This document shows positions 1-10,869 of a DNA stretch of 64,000 nucleotides, piece after piece; position 1 is the stretch's first letter, and each line of letters opens with the position of its first letter. Origin of the DNA: Welwitschia mirabilis (Eukaryota; Gnetophyta; Gnetopsida; Welwitschiales); the NCBI GenBank assembly GCA_051453625.1, contig JBOZIK010000001.1, positions 151,944,474-152,008,473 on the forward strand, in the 5' to 3' direction. The translations under genes and the position numbers were made by a program. The notes beneath the pieces are model-generated. The model saw nothing but the letters and a program-made list of their open reading frames with translations, made no database searches and was not told the origin of the DNA.

Positions 1-2340
1 GATAATAAACAAATTTATAATTTAAGAACCAAACCGATACAGATGACAATATCTTATTCTATTATTTAGAAATAAGCTAAAGATTTTATAGCTTGATTAA
101 GCAAGAAATTTTATTATATTCAAGTGAATTTAGATCAAAATATAGTATCCATTTGTACATGATAAAAGCGATAGTAATCATTAAAAACTATAATATCTAA
201 TGAAAAGATTATTTTTTGAAATGTATAAGGTATACTATTTATATTTAGTTTATAATAATATTATTGGAATAGATACATTCCTTTTACTTTGGTTAAATTA
301 ATCAATTATTTTAATTTTTCTTTTTTAATTTTATAATTATGTATTACCTAATTTATGGAGTAACCAATAATTTTTTGTCTTGCAAAACTTGGTAGTCAAT
401 CAAATATTACAGTAATGTAGCATCAAAATGAATAAGAAGTAAAGAAGAATAACGGCATAACATTTTTTATTTTTCAAGGGCTTTTTAATAATCAAAATCA
501 CAACCATAAAGTAATGTGAGCATTACTTTATAATTGTGATGGCTCTAAGGAAATAGCAACCTAACATTATTTAGTTAATGAATCTAGACAAACTTGCTAA
601 TTAAAATTTAATATCTTAATTATTTGCATTTTAACATTTTATCAAGCCTTTATCTTTTATGTTCATTTCTTTTAAACTTGATAAACTTTTTTTAAATAAA
701 TTTTATCATCCGAGTTTCATGTTTTTCAGTATTTTAGTTTTAAAAATAAAAATCATCATCTCTTTGACCATTGTATATTACATTTCTTTGACATATGCAT
801 ATTTATTTAAACTTTTATTTATCACTTTTGTAGTAATGGTTCAATCATAGAGTTGAGTTTAGGAATTCAAAATATTAGACATACCAAAGCATAAAGAGTT
901 ATTCTCCTCCTAACCTCTTGGTTAAATTTTCTTCTTTGTCCATTATGCAATAATGTAAGCTATTCCTTTTGGACTTATGTCTAATAAAAATCATTCATAC
1001 TATTTAAAAAAAATCCATAACTTAAGTGTAGAGATATGTGGTTTCACTATTACTTTATTCGTTTTCATGTATAGGCCTTTTTGTTAAGAAGCAATCTATT
1101 CTTTGAAAGATTGAATTACAAAGATATACAAAAAAATTTATTATAATATTTTGATTTCTAATATCATCTTAATGGTATATTTCAAACAAATAAATTTTGT
1201 ATAGTAGTCAATATGATATTTATTTAAANNNNNNNNNNTAAAAAAAAAAGGAATCTCATAAGAATGAAACAAGTTTAGGCAAAATATCTAGAACAAATAG
1301 AAGAAAGTTAAAATCATAGGCTACACTTACACCCATGAATTTTCATTTATCCAAGTAAATTAGTAACCCTACTAAGTGTGGTAAGGTTTCTCAGGAATTA
1401 ACTTCCTAAGAAACAAACAAAGGAAAAGAAAAATTCATATATCTTTTACATATTTGAAATAATTATTAATTATGTGTATTTTTTCCCTTTTTAAGTTAGA
1501 AGACCTTTCGAGAATTAAACTCACAACAATACATTCATGAGAGCATTTCTCCAGAGTAAAGATGTCTCCAAGAAGACATTACTTTTATCTTGTAAAATGA
1601 AAATAGTACTTTTTTTTCATTTATATTTTTTTCTCATTTTACAATAAAATACTTATTACTTTTTTTTATTTAGTTTTTAATGTATCTTTGTGTTAATGGG
1701 GTAATGTATGAGTAACAGTTTTTCCACTTTGAACTCATTTACACTACACTCTAGGCTCTACTAGTATTTTGATGAAGATACAAAGTAATTTTTAATCTTA
1801 AGCTTCAATTTTTTGCATAAAGTAGTTTTTAAACTTCTTTTACCTATTTTTAATAATTTTTTTAATTAATATATTAATTTGAAAAGAATATATACCAAAT
1901 GAATTTCAACTATTGTTTTTCAGTTATTAAACATAAGTGAGAATTAGGTTTCAAAAATAGTTTTTAAATTGATAAATACTAATTTATTTTTAGTCAAAAT
2001 CCTTTCTTCTATTTTGGTAATCCAAATTATTTTTGATTTCTCATATTAATTATTTTAATTGATTTGTTTTAAAAGTTCTTATAAATTTTTATTTCAAACA
2101 AAAATTATCAAAGACACTTAGTTTTAAAGAGTTAAAAACTAGAATAAGAAGGTGATATACATGAGTGATATATTTTGTATTATTGTAAAACTTTTGTAAG
2201 CTACGGAAATGTAAATAAATACTATTTCTAATAACTATTGTCTAACATTTTATTGTTTTATAAAGATTTCAAATTTTACTAACTTTATATTTATTTATCT
2301 GTAATTGCAAAACAAATATATTCAAGATATATCACAAAAA
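1..2340. other. AT-rich intergenic DNA, no gene seen
   Basis: No protein-coding frame with recognisable similarity on either strand. A 10-N gap lies at 1229-1238. The only structure I see is a short hairpin at 497-540, listed separately. Confidence 0.6.
497..540. repeat. Short near-perfect inverted repeat (hairpin)
   Basis: Two 20-base arms (497-516 and 521-540) pair at 18 of 20 positions around a 4-base loop. The two mismatches are adjacent CC against TT (comparing one arm with the reverse complement of the other), as expected from C-to-T decay of a once perfect palindrome. It could be a MITE remnant or chance in AT-rich DNA. Confidence 0.5.
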
Positions 2341-2689
2341 GCTTATATACATAATAAATATAATGAGTAGAGATAAAGATAAAGGTAAAGAGTATGAATT
2401 TGAATATGAAAAACGTTTTTAAAATATTGAAAAAGTAGAGTTAGTCAAATCACAAAGAGGTTCTTTAGAAAAGTTCATAATTTTTATGAAGAAATTCAAG
2501 TAACTTTAATAATAGAAACATAGATGATGAACCAAATATTCATCAATTCAACATTAAAGATTTGGATTAGAAAGAACACACTTTAGAAGATTATCTCAGC
2601 CTGTGAACTATGAAAACTTCTTAAGAAATACCTAGGGAAAGGATTAAATAATCAAGCTCTACTCATGTAGATATTTTGGATTTAATAAG

Positions 2690-2950
2690 TTAGAATAATC
2701 TTGCTATGAAACAAGAAATATGTTAGTTAAAAGAGGACAAGGTAGGCTAACAAGATTTGATCTTCCTTAACATAACGATGGTAGATATTCTCCTTTATCG
2801 CATTATGATCCAAAACTACTCAATAGACAAGAATATGACAAAAGGTGGTTAGTATATTCAAAAATTTTAGATCTTGTTTTTTCTTTTTCTTGTAAAGCAT
2901 TCAATTTGGGAACTAGAGAAATTTTATTACCTTATCAAGGAACTCAAGAT
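2690..2950 (+). pseudogene. hAT-type transposase remnant, TTF zinc-finger region
   Basis: The + strand translation at about 2776-2907 contains HYDPKLL followed by RWLVYSK, then a degraded VFSFSCKAFN. This is the pattern of the N-terminal TTF-type zinc finger of plant hAT-like (ZMYM/DUF4371-type) transposases, where a Gly-Arg and His-Tyr pair precede a Trp-Leu-Val-Tyr-Ser stretch and a Phe-Cys-x-Cys-Cys-Lys motif. Most of the metal-binding cysteines are lost and stops interrupt both sides. The catalytic DDE region and the hAT dimerisation domain are not visible downstream, so only the 5' part survives. The identification rests on motif memory. Confidence 0.5.
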
Positions 2951-3380
2951 TAGAAAAAATTTTAGTATCAAGCTTAAACAACATAAGACAATGAATGATC
3001 ATATTATCAACATGAAACCATAGAGAATCAACCTATAGATTTACCTTAAGAATCATTTTAAATTAAATATCATTTATATATAATAAAGCATGTTATTTTC
3101 TCCATTCACACTAAATTTGAACAAATTTAAAATTATATAAAAATTTTAGATTTTTGTTTAGTTTATGTAAATTCACTTTTCCAGAAGATGATAACCTAAA
3201 AGATAATTGTCTTAAGATTGAACTTCCTCTTAATTATAGGTAACTCTTTGATGTGAATGGTGTTGACTTCTATTTATAGTTAAAAATTTTAAGATAATTT
3301 TTACCCAAAGAAATAATTAGTGCACTCCAAATATTAATTTATGTGAAATAGCTAGATTGTTTTGCAAATACATTCATTCC
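2951..3380. other. AT-rich intergenic DNA, no gene seen
   Basis: Follows the hAT remnant. Decayed downstream transposon sequence is possible, but no motif is recognisable on either strand. Confidence 0.5.
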
Positions 3381-3452
3381 ATATAGGATTCAAATCCAAG
3401 AGTTTAAGCCTCCCAATGACATACAAATATGTGCTAAACTAACTAGGCTATT
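3381..3452 (-). mobile_element. tRNA-derived SINE-like head with pol III A and B boxes
   Basis: On the - strand, TAGCCTAGTTAG (3450-3439) resembles a pol III A box and GGATTTGAATCC (3397-3386) a B box. Their spacing matches a tRNA gene. The B-box consensus has a CG that is TG here, a deamination signature. No acceptor stem or cloverleaf that would make a working tRNA is evident, so a tRNA-related SINE or tRNA pseudogene is more likely. The 3' tail of a SINE was not located. Confidence 0.5.
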
Positions 3453-3459
3453 TAGATGA

Positions 3460-4393
3460 TCAACCTAGTACTTAACATTGTGGAAAACTTGGGGTCCCTT
3501 CCGCCTGGGCTCATAACGCCTTACATTGAACTAAACTTCTTGATAATCCTAAGATCAAATAAAGTTTAGTTGTGTAGAACCTTTGCCCTTGAAGCTATGT
3601 TTGAACTTAGAAACCTTTACACTCTTATTATTGATCATGAATGATATAATCTGCCACATATTATGTGTAAACTTCTTTAAACCTTATTAAGTTATACCTT
3701 TGAATTACTATGGCTATGCTACGCGGCTTTACTAATAATGTAGCTTTCCTTAAAGAACCCTTTTCCCTGATTTAATCGAAAGGCCCACCCTTTCTTCACT
3801 ACGTACTAGGTTAAGTCCAGAAACATGATCCACATATTATTGAGAAGGAAAAAGCTCTGAAAATGAGAAAAAATTAAAAAGAAAGTCATCCCCACGCTTT
3901 TTTTAATAATGAGATTTGGAGTAGGAAATCTGTTAAGGGAATTTGGCAAAGACGACAAACGTTTTGTTAAGCCCTATTAGTTATTAATGGAATTAATAAT
4001 CCTTAATAATACACTTTACACATTTACTTATGACATGACATAGTATTCTTCCCCACTCGCTCCAATCATAAACAAAGCTAATATCCAATTTAACACGTTT
4101 TCTAAAGCGCCGTCGCAGGTGTTACACCGCCTCACGAGCACATACTCTTTACCAATTCTCAAAGATGATTCACCAATCATCATCCAACTCAGCATCCCAA
4201 AAAGCCTTCAAACTTCCTCGTTCCAACCAAAGTTCCGCGATGTTGCGCACGTTCCTTCCGTCTTTCCCACCATGCCAAGCAATTCACTTTCCGATTTCCG
4301 CTTTCACTCTGCCTGACCAAATAAAATGTCCAAAGGGCAACGGCGCTCATTCAAATGTAAAGCGCCCCGACGCCACACCACGGCGGCCTCACA
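3460..4393 (+). promoter_or_regulatory. 5' flank and putative promoter/5' UTR of the receptor kinase gene
   Basis: Base composition rises from AT-rich to mixed towards 4090-4390, just before the kinase start codon. CCAAT-like sequences occur near 4061-4090. Several upstream ATGs (for example 4119, 4165 and 4271) open short frames. If transcription starts upstream of them they would act as uORFs. No TATA box could be assigned with confidence and the transcription start is not determinable by eye. Confidence 0.35.
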
Positions 4394-6280
4394 ATGACAT
4401 CACTATTCACTCTGCTTGTGCCGCTTCTTCTTCTAACCCTGCCCAATTCGGCCGCCTCTTCTTCGTGTCCCACGGACTTCGCTTATGTCAAACAAATCCG
4501 ATGGGACTCCTCGCCCTGCCGAAACACCCACACGGCATGCTGTCACTCCCTGCTCAGCCTTTTTGGCGTCGGAGTCGCGCAATATCTCAGACAGTCATCC
4601 AATTTTGAGTTCCCAGACGAGGCTTCCGCAGCCGCCTGCCTCACCGACTTTCAGGACGCCGTTGCGGAGTCCTACACGGTGGCGCCAGCGGAGGTGCCGC
4701 GCTGCCTTAAAACCTCCGACTACATAAGAAGCCGCAACCACTGCGCCAGCGTCCGGACCCTCGCCGACTGGAGAACTGTTCTAGGCGACACCATGGAAAT
4801 CGATTCCGCCTGCAAAGGAGACCTCTCGGACCTCCAGACCTGCAATCTATGTACGCAAGCCGGCCAGGCGCTGACGACGCGCCTCACCGAGATAAGCAAC
4901 ACCACTTACGGCCTCCCCGACACCAGCCTCAAGTGCTTCTACTTCACCTGCGACTACGCTGCCGGAATCGCCAACGGCTTCGGACCCACCGATCCACGAA
5001 CCGCTTCATGCACCTTCGGTCTCTCTGTCGTCACCGCCTCGGACAACGACAACACCCTCTTGGTGGCCTTTGCGGCCACTGGAAGCGCCGTTGCCGCGGT
5101 GCTGGTGCTCGCCGCCGTCATGTGGATGTTGTGGGTGCGGCGTCGACGGCGGAGGATGGTCAAGGAGAGAGAATTCCTCAGGAAGCGACGCGAGGCTATG
5201 GAGGCGGCAGGCAGGTGGGGCAGAAACACTGGCGCAATATGGTACAAGCTCAAGGAAATTGAGAAGGCCACTGGGAAGTTCAACAGCAAGAATCTCGTTG
5301 GGCACGGCGCATTCGGAGCCGTCTTCAAGGGCACCCTGCCCGACGGCCGCGAGATCGCCGTAAAAAGGGTTCTTGACGAAGGCGACGGCGCGGACGCGGA
5401 ATTCGCCAACGAGGTGGAAATTATAAACTCAATCAGGCACCGCAACCTTGTGGCGCTCCGCGGCTGCTGCATCGGCCGGCCGGACGACGGCGGCGCGGGC
5501 CACAAGTTCTTGATCTATGACTATTACCCGAACGGCAGCCTAGCTCGGCATCTGTTCGGCCCGAAGGCTCAAAGGCTGCAGTTGACGTGGGCGCAGCGGC
5601 GACGCATTGTCTTGGGCACCGCGAAGGCGCTTCGGTACCTCCACGAGGGACTCCGCCCGGCGATCTTCCACCGCGACGTGAAGACCACCAACATCTTACT
5701 AGACAATGATTTCAACGCCCTCGTCACCGACTTCGGCCTCGCGCGCATCGTGCGGCCTGATAGGGATGACGTGGCGTCGGCATCGGCGTCCGTGACGACT
5801 CGCATCGCCGGAACGCATGGGTATTTGGCGCCCGAATATGCGCTTTATGGGCAGCTGTCGGAGAAGGCGGACGTTTATAGCTTTGGAGTGGTGCTCTTGG
5901 AGGTTATGAGCGGGCGGCCGGCGCTCTGGGAGAAGTCCGAGGAGGCCGCTGATTATCTGATCACGGACTGGGCTTGGCGGTTGCTGAAGGCCGACAAGGG
6001 TTTGCAGGTTCTGGACCCCGCGATTAGGGAAAGCGGTTGTGAGAGCGTGATGATGAGGTTTGTATCGGTGGGAGTGCTGTGCGCACATGTGATGGTGGCG
6101 TTCAGGCCGAGCATGGGGGAGGCCCTGAAGATGCTTCAGGGCGATATCGACATTCCCGTGATCCCCGACAGGCCGCTGCCTCTGGCACTTCCGCCCTTCG
6201 GCTTCATGACGTCATCGTTTCTGTCGGTCAACTCCAGCCCTATGCACGATTCCTTCTCACCCACCCATCTTCTGCGGTGA
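4394..6280 (+). CDS. SPARK-domain receptor-like protein kinase, At1g11050-like
   Basis: A single 628-residue exon, plausible for full length. Residues 1-22 are a hydrophobic signal peptide. Residues about 25-195 form a cysteine-rich extracellular domain (13 Cys by my count) with the CPTDF start, paired CC at 49-50 and CLKTSDY motif of the SPARK family. Residues about 222-248 are one membrane span, followed by an Arg-rich stop-transfer stretch. The kinase domain (about 296-575) has all key residues: Gly-rich loop GHGAFGAVF (303-311), ATP-binding Lys324, HRD with catalytic Asp428, DFG with Asp446, and APE at 479-481. HRD makes it an RD-type, probably active Ser/Thr kinase at the plasma membrane. 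The tail has the family-like IPDRPLPL. ATG 4394 has A at -3 and is the start that gives a signal peptide. Related SPARK kinases include rice ARK1, involved in arbuscular mycorrhiza. The ligand and role here are unknown. GC content is far above the flanks. Confidence 0.93.
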   Translation: MTSLFTLLVPLLLLTLPNSAASSSCPTDFAYVKQIRWDSSPCRNTHTACCHSLLSLFGVGVAQYLRQSSNFEFPDEASAAACLTDFQDAVAESYTVAPAEVPRCLKTSDYIRSRNHCASVRTLADWRTVLGDTMEIDSACKGDLSDLQTCNLCTQAGQALTTRLTEISNTTYGLPDTSLKCFYFTCDYAAGIANGFGPTDPRTASCTFGLSVVTASDNDNTLLVAFAATGSAVAAVLVLAAVMWMLWVRRRRRRMVKEREFLRKRREAMEAAGRWGRNTGAIWYKLKEIEKATGKFNSKNLVGHGAFGAVFKGTLPDGREIAVKRVLDEGDGADAEFANEVEIINSIRHRNLVALRGCCIGRPDDGGAGHKFLIYDYYPNGSLARHLFGPKAQRLQLTWAQRRRIVLGTAKALRYLHEGLRPAIFHRDVKTTNILLDNDFNALVTDFGLARIVRPDRDDVASASASVTTRIAGTHGYLAPEYALYGQLSEKADVYSFGVVLLEVMSGRPALWEKSEEAADYLITDWAWRLLKADKGLQVLDPAIRESGCESVMMRFVSVGVLCAHVMVAFRPSMGEALKMLQGDIDIPVIPDRPLPLALPPFGFMTSSFLSVNSSPMHDSFSPTHLLR

Positions 6281-7859
6281 CGTAATTTTGACGAGTCTTT
6301 GCGAACTCGCTTTTTAATTATCTTGATGAATTTCATTATTTAAGATTGTGAAGAGGCACTGTTAAATACGGAACGTGAAATTTGGCTTTGACCATGTGAT
6401 TAAAAGGTGCGGGATTTTTGATAGCATTCACATTTTGCACGTTGGCCGAACATGAACTAACGTACTCCTTTCCATACAAAAGGAGTGGCATTTGGCGCGT
6501 GCAGTAACCTCGCCGTCATGCTCATGCAAATAGCTGGACTTCCTTGGGGTGGTAGTCCTGTGAAATGAAGGTGAAAGAACCGTCTCAGTAAGTTGCATTC
6601 TTTTACCACGTGGCAGTTACCTCATTGGATTTCAATGTCCAATCTCATCTTTCGACATGTTTTCGTTGCATGATGCTTTGTATTTCTCGTGATAAGTCTT
6701 ACCATCATTTCTTAATGATCATCCATTTAGATTTTTGGTGTTTTCGTTTTTGGAAAGGAAATTTAAGAGGCAATTTTCAAATATCGTTTAAATGGCAGTT
6801 ATGGTGGGCCCAACTAGAAGGGTTGGATTTAGCTCTGCAAAATGAAGATTTGATCTCAAAGCTTACACTTGATTTAGGTATATCTATTGGATTAGATACC
6901 ACTTAAATATTGGAAAACATCCAATTGATTAAAATTTAATTATTAATACGATCAATGAGGAAATTGGGTGTAGGAGAAGCGTTTGTCTACGAAATACATA
7001 GAGAGCTATTACAATTAGCTTTAAGGATAATTATCCCAATTAGAGGGAAATTTTTATCATAAAGTAGGAGGATCCCATAAGAGAGTAAAAGGCAAAAATT
7101 ATGAGAACTATAATCACAATCCTTCAAGAGCCAGACATCTTTCAATGATAAATAATACATAATCTGAAGAAGATGGACTCAAAAAAGACCCATTAGCAAA
7201 AAGGACACAGGAAAATAAACAATGTAAATAATAGATAATCTGAACTTGGTAATAATAAAAAAAAAGAATCCACTGAAGGATTTAAGTTTAGCAATCAATT
7301 TAGATTAAATCAAAGAATTCATAATTATAAAGAAATCTTATCGAGTCTTCAGCAAAGCATGGATACATTAATAAAGTACAATATAACAACATTCCCTGTA
7401 ATTTGGAAGAAACATGCATTGGACTACTATACTAATTTGCCTAATGTTTCAATGGAATAGATTTTGTGGTAAATCCTAATTACATAGTGAATGAAGGTAG
7501 TATGGGTACTGTTAGTGAGACTTCTATTTCGATTATGACATAAGCATGATAGCTTGTAATATAGTTTTACATTATGATAATCCATATGCCAAAGATGGCT
7601 ATTTGGCTATAAACTAATTAGCAACATATAGTCAAAATAAATTATATTCATTACTAGATATTGGTCATTGCATATATCATGAAATAATGTAAAATCATGA
7701 AATTGAAATTTGTTAAATCCATATAAGACCCTATAAAATCTATTGGACCTGAGAAATGTATGGGGTATGGTGATGAAAATTTTCATCAAAGAAATGACCC
7801 AAAGTATGTAATGGCAATTGGAATAGTTGGACTAAATTTGGGGCCTTGGTACTCCATTT
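6281..7859. other. 3' flank of kinase gene and AT-rich spacer
   Basis: The first few hundred bases must hold the 3' UTR and polyadenylation signals. No canonical AATAAA stands close to the stop. A CACGTG G-box core occurs at about 6607. A 98-codon frame at 6610-6906 has no recognisable family and is not called. The remainder is AT-rich without identifiable coding sequence. Confidence 0.5.
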
Positions 7860-10000
7860 TTATTTAATAGTAGATGTTATATAGCATTTAAAGAAAATAT
7901 GTTCTTCATCTTTAATGCTATCTTGCATGTATATCCTACATGTTTACTCCTTTCGATCCATTGGAAACAATCTCCTTATTTTAACTAAAATAGTAAGAGC
8001 CCATTGTAACCCTACAAATTGATGCTTGATATGTGAGGGAATTGGAGCATGTAGATAGGTGTTTTATATAGCCAAACTAGCTCTTATGTTATTGACATAA
8101 TATTCTTTTTTTCCACTTACATCTCTTTAGATATTTTCATTAGTTTTTGCTTAACAATTTTTTGTAATTGTTTAGGATTAGAATTAAAAATTTCTTTTTG
8201 AATATTCCATCTTTATAACAATATTTTACCTTGTTTAAACCACCCTTCATTTGTAGTCTTCAAAATAACTTCATGGAAAACTTTTCCACCTTTGGAATAT
8301 CATAGTTTACATATGTAACTAATAAATTCGTAGAAAGCCTCTACTTTCAAAGCGTATTGTGTCAACCTTAAGGAGAATAACGTCATACTATGTTTGAGTT
8401 TTCACTCTAAGTTCCTCCAACAAAAATTGTTCTTGCACTTATTCAATTTTCCTTCACCTCTTCTCTCCCAAGGTAGGGCTTCCTCTTGCNNNNNNNNNNN
8501 NNNNNNNNNNNNNNNNNNNNNNNNNNNNNNNNNNNNNNNNNNNNNNNNNNNNNNNNNNNNNNNNNNNNNNNNNNNNNNNNNNNNNNNNNNNNNNNNNNNN
8601 NNNNNNNNNNNNNNNNNNNNNNNNNNNNNNNNNNNNNNNNNNNNNNNNNNNNNNNNNNNNNNNNNNNNNNNNNNNNNNNNNNNNNNNNNNNNNNNNNNNN
8701 NNNNNNNNNNNNNNNNNNNNNNNNNNNNNNNNNNNNNNNNNNNNNNNNNNNNNNNNNNNNNNNNNNNNNNNNNNNNNNNNNNNNNNNNNNNNNNNNNNNN
8801 NNNNNNNNNNNNNNNNNNNNNNNNNNNNNNNNNNNNNNNNNNNNNNNNNNNNNNNNNNNNNNNNNNNNNNNNNNNNNNNNNNNNNNNNNNNNNNNNNNNN
8901 NNNNNNNNNNNNNNNNNNNNNNNNNNNNNNNNNNNNNNNNNNNNNNNNNNNNNNNNNNNNNNNNNNNNNNNNNNNNNNNNNNNNNNNNNNNNNNNNNNNN
9001 NTTGCACAACCATATAGAATGAATAACTAGATGAGATCACTTTCTTATTGCATCTAGTTTGGAGTGCTCACAAAGCTTTTCGATGTCACTATATTCTTTA
9101 TGAATTACATGGATACCATGTATAGTTATTAGAGCGTTCTAAACTCAAATATTTATAAGAAAATACAACCTCAATCTTTTCTCACCTTTCAAGTCAAATG
9201 TAAAATCAGTATCTATAGTTCTAGAGACTATGACATTAGCTTTCATTCCAAAGGATAAGCAAAAATCATGCAATTGTCAAAGCATAGTTTCTAGTCCTTT
9301 TTCAACTTAGAAATGAAGGTCACATCATTCACATAAAGTACAGAGATTTAATGTAGCATGAATTAAAATATTAGATTAATTAAGAGGTATNNNNNNNNNN
9401 NNNNNNNNNNNNNNNNNNNNNNNNNNNNNNNNNNNNNNNNNGATAAAGAGGTAAATATTGTTCAACACCCATAAAACAATGGAAAAAAGCATTTTTCTTA
9501 AGTGTTATTATCTATGAATTGGATGCATACCTCTTTATACAATAGCTAAATTGCAAATAGTAATGGTGTAGGAGTACTAAATTGTTGTAGCCTTTGCCCA
9601 AGCTTCCCTCTACTAATAGGTTCACATACCCTCTACTAATAGAATCATAGGCTTTGGATAAATTTGAAAAACAAATATTGTGATTCCTTTTTAATCTTTA
9701 TCCTAATCAATATAATGCTTTAGAGTAATAAGATGATCTATTATAGAGTTGTTTCACTAAAAATGTCCTTAAGACTTTACTCTTTTCTTATTTTCTTCTC
9801 CTTAGCTATCAAGCCTAGATTCTAAAATAGCTCCTAGTAATTTTGATCATGATCAATTTATAATTGTTCAAACCCAAATTATTCCCTTTCTTGAAGAATC
9901 ATAACAACTTTAATAATATTTCTAGTTCTTTTTCTTTCTTTTATTTTTTTTTAACGGATGACAATCAGAAAAATTTTTCATCAGGTTTAAAAGTAAAATT
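7860..10000 (-). pseudogene. Decayed LINE reverse transcriptase
   Basis: Read on the - strand from 10.0 kb down, fragments of a non-LTR reverse transcriptase appear in order. First is a motif A-like NLSKAYDSI (about 9675-9643), then a GV-rich turn with PL, then YVNDV at 9338-9321 in place of the catalytic YADD, then VFSYKYLSLE as the thumb-region YLGL motif. A DEEHIFFKC zinc-ribbon-like end (about 7910-7884) comes last. Frameshifts and stops are frequent, and gaps of 51 N (9391-9441) and 512 N (8490-9001) remove parts. No endonuclease domain was recognised upstream. The clade cannot be fixed; the pattern is less like typical plant L1 than the next element. Non-functional. Confidence 0.6.
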
Positions 10001-10103
10001 TTTACATGTATGCTAGGTATTTTCACCTAAATAAAAAGAGTAATACTCTTGAATCACTAAAAAAAAAAAAAAAAAGGGAGGGGAACAACTGGGGATTTTT
10101 AGG

Positions 10104-10235
10104 TAAGACTATACTAGTAGCACAAAGTGTCATAGTAAAGTGCCTTAGCCTTTCATACCTAAAAGGCATTAGCTAGCTCATTTTTTGGCAATTCTACGGT
10201 AAGAAAAGTTATAAAAGCCTTACTACTATAATTAT
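10104..10235 (+). repeat. Direct repeat copy 1 (pairs with 10546-10686)
   Basis: Starts TAAGACTATACTAGTAGCAC and contains AAAGGCATTAGCTAG. The same order recurs about 440 bases downstream with scattered substitutions and a small insertion. The copy ends at a 196-N gap (10236-10431). Confidence 0.75.
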
Positions 10236-10431
10236 NNNNNNNNNNNNNNNNNNNNNNNNNNNNNNNNNNNNNNNNNNNNNNNNNNNNNNNNNNNNNNNNN
10301 NNNNNNNNNNNNNNNNNNNNNNNNNNNNNNNNNNNNNNNNNNNNNNNNNNNNNNNNNNNNNNNNNNNNNNNNNNNNNNNNNNNNNNNNNNNNNNNNNNNN
10401 NNNNNNNNNNNNNNNNNNNNNNNNNNNNNNN

Positions 10432-10500
10432 GGGGGGGGGAGGGGGTGGTGGAAGGGGGGAGGGGAGAGAAGAGAGGGGAGGGGCTGGGGGGAGGGGGGT
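10432..10500. repeat. G-rich homopurine tract at an assembly gap edge
   Basis: About 69 bases almost purely G and A, with runs of up to nine G, directly abutting the 196-N gap. Such tracts are hard to sequence and can form G-quadruplex or triplex structure. It is very unusual against the AT-rich background. Confidence 0.8.
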
Positions 10501-10545
10501 GGAGTTTCACAGGCATATCGTAACCAATAACCAGGGAGTTGTACA

Positions 10546-10686
10546 TAAGACTATACTAGTAGCACAAAGTGACATAGTAAAGTGCCATACCCTTTCATAT
10601 CCAATTCACATCCAAAAGGCATTAGCTAGTTCATTTTTTGGTAATTATATATTAAGAAAGGTTATAGAAGCCTTATTACTACAATT
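10546..10686 (+). repeat. Direct repeat copy 2 (pairs with 10104-10235)
   Basis: Second copy of the about 140-base sequence, same orientation, with the purine tract and gap between the copies. Its coding origin is unclear; a degraded LINE fragment is possible. Confidence 0.75.
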
Positions 10687-10869
10687 CTTCTCCACCTCAT
10701 TAGATTTAAACACCATACTAATCAATGACTAAGTTTTTTTTCCTTTGGAAAACCATTTGATTACAAGTAATCCATAGTTAAAAAAGAATATATGGAAGAA
10801 CATCATCAATTTAAGATGAATATTCATAGTTTAATGATTATTAATTTATTATAAGTTTTGTGTTTAATA

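Noticed and set aside
659-850. 63-codon hydrophobic frame
   Set aside because: Low-complexity AT-rich translation (Phe/Ile/Leu/Tyr), no similarity, typical of chance frames here.
3381-3452. Functional tRNA gene
   Set aside because: Only A-box-like and B-box-like segments are present. No acceptor stem pairing or anticodon arm could be made out.
3480-3800. Possible organellar insertion, because the stretch is richer in GC than its flanks
   Set aside because: No recognisable organellar gene sequence could be identified. A database search would be needed.
4165-4608. 147-codon + strand frame overlapping the kinase start, and several antisense frames at 4720-6336
   Set aside because: Shadow frames of a GC-rich gene. 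They lack domains, while the kinase frame has complete family motifs.
6610-6906. 98-codon frame downstream of the kinase
   Set aside because: No recognisable family, lies in the 3' flank, and composition is not clearly coding. It could be part of a 3' UTR or chance.
8394-9040. Long frames of about 180-212 codons on both strands
   Set aside because: They consist almost entirely of N from the 512-base gap. The same applies to frames at 10232-10546, 20849-21067, 33827-34163 and 60421-60800.
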